Source: Daphnia pulex (taxonomy: Eukaryota; Arthropoda; Branchiopoda; Diplostraca; Daphniidae). Taken from it: DNA of 64,000 nt. The notes below the pieces were generated by a model. The model worked only from the letters and a program-made list of their open reading frames with translations. It ran no database searches and was not told where the DNA came from. The first letter of the stretch is position 1, and each line of letters begins with the position of its first letter. The translations under genes and the position numbers were made by a program. The DNA lies in NCBI RefSeq assembly GCF_021134715.1, contig NC_060019.1, forward strand, positions 10,120,001 to 10,184,000, written 5' to 3'. Positions 34,916 through 50,299 of this stretch are shown in pieces.

Positions 34916-36287
34916 TTATAAGTGAAGGATGCCATCATCTTTCGCGTGGCTGGTCCTATCGCTGCCGCTGCTAGCACTGGTCTGCATAGTAAGATCCTTT
35001 ATCTCATCTAAGTCGTCGGTTTCGTCTTCTTCATGGTCCTCGTCAGAATGAGAGTGAACCATTGACGCGATGGTCGAATACGACGTCATCGTGTCATTGT
35101 GTGAGGTTCTTGACAGCGTCAAAACACCTCGTTGATTGGCCGGTTTGACGGTGATGATCAAGTTTGCACTATTAGCCACCATCATGTCGGTTACTTGATC
35201 TAGTGATTTTCCGGCGACTTCAATACCGTTCACTTCCAGCACTTCGTCATTGACCGCCAAGAGACCAGTAGATTCGGCCAATCCGCCAGGAACCAATCTG
35301 TCAAAAATCACGGTCTGTCAATCACAACATAATAAAGATATATATAGATATAAAGTATAATCATACCTTGATATAAAAATTCCGGGGACTTTTTCTAGGC
35401 CATTAGGTGTGACACGTACCGAGGTACCGTCTCGAATATAAAATCCAAGAGGTCTTTCAGATCCATGTTTGAGCAGCCTAACTCGACGGCAGGAATCGGG
35501 CACTACATCTACATCAATAATAGCTGAAACCTGTTTTAACAGTGAATAATTCAGTTTAATGCCCAACCAAGCATGAAGCAAGATGCAACAACAAGAAAGG
35601 AGACTAGGAAACAACAACTGGAGACATAACGCCAACAACTAAGATTACGCAAGTTCAAGCAAGAAAACAAGGCGTTTAAGCTAATTACAAATCTACTTAA
35701 TTAATGAAAATAAACAGATGGAATAATCAAACCAACTTGTCGAAATTCCTTTGGATACGATATGCTAATGTGTGGCCTAGTTTTGGGTGTTCCTAATATT
35801 GATGATATTAAATTCTTTTTAGAAGCATAGTGTTGATGTAATTCATCATCCTGTGATTCTCCTCTTCTCTGTATGTGGATTCTCAACAAAGGACGTGCTG
35901 CCTGCAAAGCTCTAGCAAAGTTGTCATCATTGTTGATGGGCAATAAATCCCCATCATTGGGGTCTGTATGATGAATGAGACAAATTACAAATCAGTCTTT
36001 GAATAAGTAGTATATGATGAAATTACAAACCTGTATAACTTATATAGAATGGTTCAATTTGTAAGCCATGTAGTTGTTCAAGCAACTTTCTGAAATCTTC
36101 ATACTTTGGTAATACTTTTTTGTTTAGACTGAATCTTCTAAATTCAGCCACAAACTAGAATTAAAAGAATTTTAATATGAATAATCTTTGGTCATGACAG
36201 AAAATGAAACTTTACTTTGCTTTTCACTTCCACAAAGTTTGAGTTTGTTCTTGGTGGAGACATCTGAAGTTTCACTAGCTTTGACAT
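34916..36287 (-). CDS. par-6: Cell polarity protein Par-6
   Basis: Adaptor of the Par-3/Par-6/aPKC apical polarity complex. Five exons on the minus strand join in frame: 36216-36287, 36031-36154, 35737-35963, 35367-35530, 34916-35297; 322 residues. PB1 domain (about 20-105): [16 protein letters not shown] and [17 protein letters not shown], with the aPKC-binding acidic loop. Semi-CRIB (about 118-135): [23 protein letters not shown] (about 140-240): [60 protein letters not shown]. The C-terminus is acidic and ends in GILHL, like fly Par-6. The start was set at the ATG giving MSKLVKLQ; the frame stays open upstream to the acceptor, so an additional 5' coding exon is possible. Confidence 0.93.
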
Positions 36288-37211
36288 CTGCGTTTGGGCC
36301 AAATTTAACAGTGAATAAGTATCCTATGTAGAAAACAAACAAAACGTTTCAATAGATTCATAGTTCTTTATGAATATCCACGCCCCAGTAAGCATCCGGT
36401 TACACCTCCAACACCGACAATTGCGTGAAATCATCGGTTGTTCACATTCTATATCCACTACAAGATGGAAAGGGATCTTGAGAATTCCGATTACCTGGAT
36501 CGTCACTGATGGAATGGAGAAAAACGATTTAACTCATTTGAATGTTATAAAATGAATGAGCAATTTTCACGTTTCCTTGGTAGGCACCATACAATGAAAA
36601 TTGACAGACATGACAGTTATTGAGGACGGTTACGAATTGGTGCAGCCCTCTAGAGGATAGAATGGAAAAATCTCGAATTTTACTGTTTTCATAAATTATA
36701 AGTTAAATATTTTTATTTTAAAGGTATTTTAAAATAGGAAAGTGAATGGATGAAATTCTCATTCTATAAGTGCTAAGTGGTTTTGATATTTTATTAGTTT
36801 ACTAGTATATTGCAACAAGTTGGCAACATTTAAATGTATGTAAGCGGGAAATCGTCTGCTACAGCTTCTTGTTCAAGTTTTTCAGCGTGATGAAGGTTAA
36901 CCTAACTTGGTAGACATTAGACAACTAGAACTAAAGATACCAAATAGACATATTTCAATAATTCGATTACAATTTCTTTTGCATAAAAGTGGGAATTATT
37001 CTTTACTCGATTACATTCGTAACCAAAATTGACCCTCAACCAGTTTAGAGTTTACAATGATAGTTCCATACACTTTTGTGAACTCCCTTCAAATTGTGTT
37101 AAACGTATGAAATCTTGAAAAGCTACGTGGAATCCTACGTGGACAGCGAAGTGAGAAAAATTCACTAGCTACATTGTACTTGTATCAGGATTTAAGAGAT
37201 TTTCTAGCCAG
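36288..37211. promoter_or_regulatory. Divergent promoter region between Par-6 and BLM
   Basis: Two start codons point away from each other over 924 nt. An acceptor (TTTCTACATAG) just upstream of the Par-6 ATG shows that Par-6 has at least one 5' UTR exon in this stretch. No TATA box was recognised with confidence. No other gene is visible. Confidence 0.5.
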
Positions 37212-42358
<5,147 letters not shown>

Positions 42359-43200
42359 TAATTCAACTAAAATATTTATTGCTCAATTTTTTCTTGTTTT
42401 TTTTTTCTTTTAATTGTAATATATATTTTTTTCTCAATTGTCATTTATAATTTTTTTTTCCAATTACAAGAAGGTAGGTTTCTTAATAAACTCGTGGAGG
42501 TCCTATGTCTCGACGATTGCACATTGATGACAATAAATAATAACTAGGTTATTAAATATTTTTTAGTGTACAGGTTCCTCTTGAATGATTAATTGGTAAT
42601 TCTGAAGCAGTTGATTTTGTTAATTGAAAAGTGAATATCCAACTCTCATTTCAAGTTAATACTGCGCCACTATTCAGCCGACAGCTCAGCGATTGACTGA
42701 CGTGTTGTCATTCAGCAATACTGCTCACTTGCGTCTTGCGTGCCGTCCTTTCGTCGCTCCGATTCATGGGGAAGTTGAGCCAGCGACGCGGACAGCTGCC
42801 AGCATCATTGGACTAATTGTATAGTTGTATTGTTCTACCCCAGCTCTTAACACAGCACAGAGTTTTACTCTTCAGATTGTTCGGCTGTTTGCGATATGTG
42901 ATGATTTTTATTTTTCGTTTATTTAATTTTTAAATTATTGTTTTTCTAATATTATTTTGAATTTTGAACAAACAAGCCGCCCATGCCTTCCGCCATTGAA
43001 TGAGACACCTAGTAGTAGAATCTAGAATTACTTACTGCTTTATGGAAAATACTAAATACGGGCGTCATATGCTTCATTCTCGTCAAGTCGCCACTCGTCA
43101 GCGGTTAGGCCAGGTTAGGCTACCGAGAACCGACGCCATTTGTCCAGAAACGTGCTGCAGCTGCTGCTTCATGACTGTGTTTTTCGCTTTTACATTTTAA
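42359..43200. other. BLM 3' region and upstream region of the accessory block
   Basis: AATAAA at 42485-42490 is a likely BLM poly(A) signal. From about 42660 to 42880 the base composition becomes less AT-rich and more mixed, as in a promoter or 5' exon, and could start the plus-strand noncoding unit that follows. No protein domain is recognised. Confidence 0.4.
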
Positions 43201-46200
43201 AATGATGAGGTATTTCCGCGTCATTCGACCAAGCTAAATAGAAAGTGAGCAATTCTAAAGAAAGTAAGTGAATCGTGAGAGTTTTGACTTATCGAAAGGT
43301 CCATTTTCTAATCTACTTACATTTATTTTGTGAAAGCATGTCGAAGTTCTTCTTGCCTTTCTCCACATGATCGCTGCTGCAGCTGCTATGTCATGAAGAT
43401 GCTTCTTTGAGAGCTCATATGACATATTGCAAGACAAAAAAATGTGATGAAAAGTGGAAATCTGAAAAGGTAATAATGTACATGTAAGTTAATCATTAGC
43501 ATTTTGTTCTTGATGTCGGAGAAAAGTGACATCTCATTTCATGCTTCTAAATAAGATAGCTTTTGTGGAAAGTTCTTGTAAAAAGTTGTAAATTTTTTTA
43601 AATGCAATAACGGAACAGAAATTCACTTCATTCTTTAAAACTTTTTGGTCTTTGGTAATCTTCTATGTTAGTGTACATTTGAAGTAAATCATTGCAACTA
43701 CTAAGTGTTTGAATCATTTATTTTACAGTTGTAAGCTAAAGTTAAACATCACTTGCATGTATTTTTGCTTTTTCTTTGCAAATCCCTATTATTATCAATA
43801 TTCTTTTCTTTTTCCATCAGAAAATAACAAATGTTATAAGTGCATTAATGTTTTTTTGCTTTTTAGGATTCCATGTTCAGTTTGGTGTTGCTGCCCTTTT
43901 CCAGTTGAGAGATGCACTTAAATGGAGCTTGTGCAGACTTGCAGTTATTAAACATCATACTTCAATGTGTTCTAATGCATATGCAGTGCCTTAAATGTAG
44001 CACTGGACCAAATTGTTTCAGGACGTTGCCTGACGGCCGTTGATTTTGTAGATGTCTTCACTTGCTGCCTGAACTGGCTGTACGCCTCATGCCAAAGCAA
44101 AAGTAATTATGTTGATTAATTCTTAGAAGACTGAAGATTTAGCTAATTGATGGGCAGAAAGTAGATCTTTACTGGAATTTCGTCATTTACAAGACTGGAA
44201 TTTATAGTAAAGTTGATTGAACATGCTTTAACTTAGTTGAGTTTCCAATTGTATGAATGGGTTTGTTTTTATAATTTTAAAAACCTAGACAGTTGTGTAA
44301 TTTTTTAAATATTATACTAAAAGATTTTTAATGAGTTTGCATTGCAGAATTTAAATATCTGCTGTTGCAAATGTTTTGTCACCTGAGATATGTTCTACAA
44401 TTATTATTTTTTTGGATTAACAGCTTTCGGTGGAGTCTGAACTAATTCATTGCTATCCTACTGCATATGGTGTTTTGTTGCAGCCAGCAGGGGAAAGGCG
44501 TGACCAATTAAAGTTGAGCTACTGCATGCTGTCGATGCTGTCTGTGGTACCGTTGTTATTGTTACTGTTACACCAAGTTTGAATGTTGATAATGTTGATT
44601 GTTACTGGCTTGTAATATTTGTTTCTATTTGTCATTTGTGTCTCCGACTATGCAGTATAGATTGAAGTAAGCGAGAACTGCTAGAAGAAAAAGCTGTCTG
44701 CGCCCAAAAAATAACATCTTTCTGTGTCAACATGGTTGAGTAATGAGTAAGCAACAGGTTTTCTTATGTAAGAATCATAAGAAATGAATTATATTCATTT
44801 GTTGTTTTCATTTATATCAAATTTTAAAATTACATTATGTACGAAAGAAATTCACATGAAATACAAAATGAAAAACAAAATTACATTATAATTCAATAAA
44901 CTGACCGTCCGGTTCAAATTGTAGTCAATCAAGGCGGGGGAGACACTGCCTTGATTGACTGGACCAGGAAGATTACCCGGCCGTGATTAAGAGAAACCGG
45001 AAAAAGAGCGAAGAGTTGAGGAACAGTTTTTACGAGAGCGATTAATCACAGTGGCCTTCCGGCTTAGACTCATGACCCTCCTAAAGTTTTCATCGGATCA
45101 TGCGTCTTGCAAGTCCCCGTTCGATCAGCGAACTCCCTTCCTCCTGGTTGTCGAAGCGAGTGAGTGACCACCGGCGGGTGTTGGTTAGTGGTTAGTTAGG
45201 GAAACGGTGCCACAGAAAAGAAGGGAGCCTAGATATGCGCTTGTGATTTATCTACATATCTATACAAATTATCAGTCTTCAGTTCCAGCAATATCTCTTC
45301 AGTTTCCAAACAACTCTAACATTGGTGAGGGATTACCCTGAAAAGAGAGAATACTTAGATATAATTTTCAAACCATATTGTAGTGACACCAAGCAATACC
45401 TCAATGTCACATTGTCCTAAATTAGAACTAAGTGGCAGTCACCACAAGCTCTTAAGTTGCAGCATTATTTTGCTGCTGTCTGCAAAAGAGAAGGCAGCAA
45501 AGAATTGGATCTGGGGAAGGCATCAATATCTTGAAGATTTACTATGATTTGACGATGAGGGAAGTTAACCTGAAATATTATTATAAACATTAAATGACAG
45601 TAGAAACTATTTAGCTTTGGAAGACATCTTACATTATTGGATTGACCCATTTGATATCTATTGTCACAAGCACCTAGGTCACACAAAAACGTCAGCTAAA
45701 ATTTCTGAAAACATCAAGTCAAGAATGCAACAAGAACCATTAGCTAAATGTTGTGTTATCTATTTATTAAAAACGGTTCAACTTACCTCAAAATCTAAAT
45801 CTGTTTTCAATTTTTGAAGTAAATTATTATGTGTATTGTGTAATTTAGGAGCAGAAAAAGTTTTCCAAGAGAATTCCATTCTATCGTAGGGCATTTAGCC
45901 CAGACAAAGCTGTCACATTCCTATGCTGCTCTCTAATCATCAATGGCCATCGAAAGAAGAAAAGAAAGATTTATCACAGGTAAGGCTCAGTGCAGAATGA
46001 CAGGACTAAAGCTAAAAGGGTGATACTTAGAGGTAGCAGAAGACGATATTTCGTCAACAATCTGGAATCACTAACAGAAGAGACACAATAGTGAATGTCA
46101 TGCCCCTCATTGTAGAAGCATTATCACCTTAAGGATTTCGTCTGTTTGATGTGTAAAGCTGCGGTAGTGGCTTTTTCATTTTTGGGTGAAGACGACTAGA

Positions 46201-46481
46201 CGAGATACAAATTTGAAGAGGAGAATACTACGTGAGTACACAAAGCCTTTGTTTGTTAGTTCTTTCAATTGAGCATTGAGTGTCAACGAGCTAGAGCGGA
46301 CATTTTTTTCATGTTACTTACTGTTAAACGTTTCTTTTTCTGGCGCTAGACGGCATAGCCTTTGATCATTTTTTACCTGTCAGAATCAGTATAGTTACGC
46401 TTACTTTGCACATCTCTAAAAAAATTTCTCGATTCTACTTCAAGAAAATTTTTTGTGATAACAGTCAGTTTCTGTTTCGAC

Positions 46482-46871
46482 AACAAAGCTCACTTGTTAG
46501 ATTTTTAATAATGTGTTTTTTTTTTCTACTTCCGGTTTTCTGTTTTCAGTTAGTAGTTCAGTAAATATTCATCCGAGGTACAAAAGAACCACATATTCGT
46601 GATCCTCGTCAAATTTGTGGTAAAGTTCATGTTTTATTTTTTACGAAAGCGTACTTCCGGTTTTTAGAATTTTCCTGAACTATAGTTCAGGAAAATTCTC
46701 GATTTTGGCCAAAATTTGGATTTCGTTTAAATCACACCTAATCGACCCCAAATTTCACGTAGATCACGAATATTTAGTTTATTTTGACGACAGCTCAATT
46801 GTTAAGGAGCTATCGCTTACTTCCGGTATACTTCCGGAAAATTTGCATAAAACTAGCAAGTGAGCTTTGTT
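46482..46871. mobile_element. Nested 390-bp element with 19-bp inverted ends (MITE-like)
   Basis: Left end AACAAAGCTCACTTGTTAG (46482-46500) pairs with right end CTAGCAAGTGAGCTTTGTT (46853-46871) with one mismatch. The interior has several copies of ACTTCCGG and a 34-nt perfect palindrome. It contains no ORF. The structure fits a miniature inverted-repeat transposable element sitting inside the larger segment. Confidence 0.6.
46666..46699. repeat. 34-nt perfect palindrome
   Basis: AGAATTTTCCTGAACTA is followed directly by its exact reverse complement with no spacer. It lies near the centre of the 390-bp nested element. Confidence 0.9.
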
Positions 46872-48699
46872 CTCTGTAGAATTCTAAACACTCCTTGCTA
46901 ATTTAAGCAAACATAAATGGTCTTTTTGATTACTTTTATAACTTTTTTGACTATCTAAGGCAGGTCCTTAAGATAGTGAGTTTTGGACGTGTCAAATAGA
47001 TGGCGTGAAAGAATGTTGTTTGTTGTGTCAGATATTATGGGCTTATGGCGGCTCGTTGTCAAAAGTTCAGCTACAGCTATTTTCTTCAAAAATTAGCAAT
47101 GAATGCGTTGGTAAATTGACTAGATTTCGTGTGCAATTTGTTTGGCATGTGTTCTTTACCGTTTATGTGTTTAATAACATCATCATTTCTCATCCTTTTC
47201 AGGAGAAAATGTGAAAGGTGCATGAAGCCTGTACTGTCAACTATTGTGTTCAAAATCCTGGTATCCTATTGAATATGTCATCCAAATGACAGAGTGGTAA
47301 CAACCAATGCTAGCTTTATAGTACAGTATTGCTGGAACATATATTCTTCTCATCTTTTATTAGGATTTTCATCACTATTATCAGCTGAATCATTCTATGG
47401 GACTTTGCCAGATCACCAACCCCACGCATGGACCAATCTCTCATTCCATCTTCTAGAGAACCTTGGATAACCGATTGGTGCTTTAGTGTGTAAGTTTACT
47501 TGTCATGTCACTGAACTTATTTTGTTGCAGTCTTATATGCATTTAAAGTATTGTTCTGCACTTACATCTATCTAATGTTTTAAGTTTAATTATTCTTTTA
47601 GATCATAGAAGCATCATCAACTTTATTTTTTATTTACAGGTTCTAAGTTTTCTAATGCAACCTGACAGATTTTATGAGAAGTCATGTCCATTGAACAAAA
47701 AAGACAATTACTATACAGTCAAGGTAACCCGTTGGCTGCTGCCCTTGAATATCCCCTTTTACTTCATGAAAGTGTAAACAGGCCATCTTGATTTGAGGTA
47801 TTGCTTTCTGTCGCTAAAATTTTATTTAAAATAACTGTCCTAATAAATGTTCATTCTGTCTACAGAGTAACTCCTTCGCTACTTATCATGGACTTCATCC
47901 ATTGGTGAAAACCAATGACAACCAGGAGGAAAAGAGTGTGCTGGTCGAACGGGGAACTTGCAAGCTAAGCCGGAAGCCTACTATATGATTAATCGTTCTC
48001 GTAATAACTGTTCCTCAACTCTTCGCTCTTTTTCCGGTTTCTCCTTCCAATCCCTGTCTGCAGTCAATTATGGCAGTTTCCCCCTGTCTTGATTGACTCC
48101 ATGTGCGAGTTTTTAAAGCAATTTATCTCCCAAATAACACAAAAGAAGTTGGTTAGGTTTGTTTTATTTGGGTATAAATTGTTTTAAAACTTGTACTAAT
48201 AATCAAATGTCTTGTACCGGACGCTCTGTTTATTAAATTTTTGATAAATTTGGGAAATTTTACTTAATCAAATTATATTTAATTTAATAACAAATAATTT
48301 AATCAAATTTATATTTTATTCAATTAAAATTAATTTTATTTAATAAAATTTTTTTTAAATTTTATTTGTAAATTTTTTTTTAAATTTTATTTGAATTTAT
48401 ATAAATTTTGATTTCGAATTTGAACGTTTAATTGTATATTTAACGAGTTTTATACATGATTTGCTGAAACAGCAATTAAGTTTACAAAATTAAACAAGTA
48501 ATTTCAGTTTTAGGTTTCAAGTATGAAGTAAATAATTGAAACATTGCTTTAAGACAACGAAGACAACCGCACAAAGTACTTTCACCAACATAATCTGCAA
48601 CATACCACATTGATAACCAAAATATCAAATAGTTTGAATTATAAACTACACAGATGAAAACAAATAAGACAAAATATTTTAGTAGACAAACAAAATTGC

Positions 48700-50260
48700 A
48701 CTGGAAAACCAACTGTAGGATAACATCAGCATCAGCTACTTCAAAAATTTCAGCAGATACAGCATAACAACAGCTTGAACAGAAACCAGACAGCAAAACC
48801 ACCTTCCATTTCCACCAACTCCTGTGAGAAAAAAAAAAAAACAGATATCATAGTTGGCAGTTGTATCAATTATGACTGATTATTAGTTTCCAATAAAATT
48901 ACACACTTCCCGTGTTACAATAATTAACTCATAAAATACCATTTCAGAAGTTATCTTGCATCTATGCTCCAAGTCTCCCTGCAACATTTCTGGAAAACAC
49001 CGGCTTCATGAAATACATGCAGCAGATTGACATTTAATTTAACACTGTCACCAAGTCCTGTTGGGATAAAAGCATAATCATTAACTAGATGTAAAAACAA
49101 TGTAAGACAAGAAAGAAAACAATCATGTCACAAAATTAAAATTTAGATGAAATGCAAGAGCAGAAGCAAAATCTTTAGCGAGTCGGAAGACAAGATTGCA
49201 TAAAAAGTTATTAGAAAGGGTATTTTGGTTTTAGTTTCATCAAAAGAAACTTACAAGTCAGCTCAGATTGATCAAGCAGGCTACTATCTTTTCACGAAAA
49301 CTCTCCCCCCCTACAATATTTTGATCAGACTTCATGAATCTTCCCCAATTACAGCCGATAATCATAAACAAACTACCTTTTCAAATGTCTTTGTTGCTGT
49401 TACACTGCAAGTAACACTACCCCTCTTCAGGATGACACCAGCAATGTAGACTACTTCCAGAAGCTTCAGCTAAATTTGACTTGAACTCGCTTTCACCAGC
49501 TGGCTGCAACAAAATCACCTGCATGACAGCAATGAAGTACAGCCTTTGCCATGTCCTGAACATGGCGTGGAACACCTGAACATAATTTAGAAAATCAATT
49601 GCATTATTGCAGGGATATTTATACAATTTAAGTATCTGAATGGGATATACCTACAATCAACCCACACAGGTAACAATGGACAACATTTCAGCCAAATGGA
49701 CTGCAGTTGAAGCCAAAGTGGTCAGATTATTAGGTAAGTACTATATCTATACACACAGATCGATAGATACTTTCCAATTGTTAACTCGAGTGGATGTCTG
49801 CAAAAGCCAGGTGCATTACTAAACTAGAAAACAAAACATTTTATAAGTTACAAATGTAAAAAATAATTTCTACAAAAACTTTCTTAATTGGAAACATGAA
49901 ATAATATGTGACAAAGCTTTATAAACAAAGGTACTAACCTACTGGAATTAGCTAACAAGTCCTTAATTACCTTAACAGATTCCCTCCTTTCAACACATTT
50001 GTCTTGCAACATAATAGGACCCTCACATGGCACAAGACCGTCTTCATGGCACGGCAGCGACCACACTGTGGAGAAAAGGAAATCACCTGCTTTAACAAAT
50101 AGATTGAAATAGATTAGCAAATGGGCTTTTCAAACACTCCAAACTCTCACGATTCACTTACTTGCTTTAAATTGGTTCACTATCGGTGCAGCTTAGACGA
50201 ATGACGAGAAAATAACTCATCTTTTGACGAAACATGCAACATACAGCAAGAGACGACATT
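48700..50260 (-). ncRNA. Candidate spliced noncoding transcript unit, minus-strand copy 1
   Basis: Read on the minus strand, this region repeats the order of blocks seen at 43.2-44.5 kb. The block around 50162-50215 ends CAA|GTAAGTGAATCG. The block about 49971-50067 lies between TTCTCCACAG and AAG|GTAATT. Another ends ATGCAG|GTGATT near 49520. CCAGCTGGTGAAAG follows TTGTTGCAG near 49505. A further exon-like block starts after ACAG near 49060 (GACTTGGTGACAG). The last begins after TTCTCACAG near 48822. Shared splice sites with diverged sequence suggest an ancient duplicate. No conserved protein frame is seen. Confidence 0.35.
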
Positions 50261-50299
50261 TTGGGAAGGCAGGTCGCATGATCAAATTGAATTGCCAAA

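Larger units (their letters stand above)
43200..47830 (+). ncRNA. Candidate spliced noncoding transcript unit, plus-strand copy
   Basis: Several exon-like blocks here have diverged copies on the opposite strand between 49.4 and 53.0 kb, and the splice signals are kept. Block 1 (about 43219-43263) ends at AAA|GTAAGTGAATCG. Block 2 (about 43360-43469) ends at AAG|GTAATA. A further block starts after TTGTTGCAG at 44483 (CCAGCAGGGGAAAG). Another starts after CCTTTTCAG near 47203, and another lies at about 47430-47525. Reading frames are broken by stops and the frame is not kept between copies, so I do not call a protein. Strand is inferred from the splice signals. The unit contains the inverted-repeat segment 44923-48098. 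Confidence 0.35.
44923..48098. mobile_element. 3.2-kb segment bounded by long imperfect inverted repeats
   Basis: The left end AGTCAATCAAG (44923-44933) and right end CTTGATTGACT (48088-48098) are exact inverted copies. The arms continue as imperfect inverted repeats for roughly 180-230 nt (about 44923-45155 and 47920-48098). A well-conserved core includes GAAACCGGAAAAAGAGCG and AAGAGTTGAGGAACAG on the left, matched in inverse on the right. No transposase ORF was found inside, so it would be a non-autonomous DNA transposon or an inverted duplication. No clear target-site duplication is visible at the ends. Confidence 0.6.
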
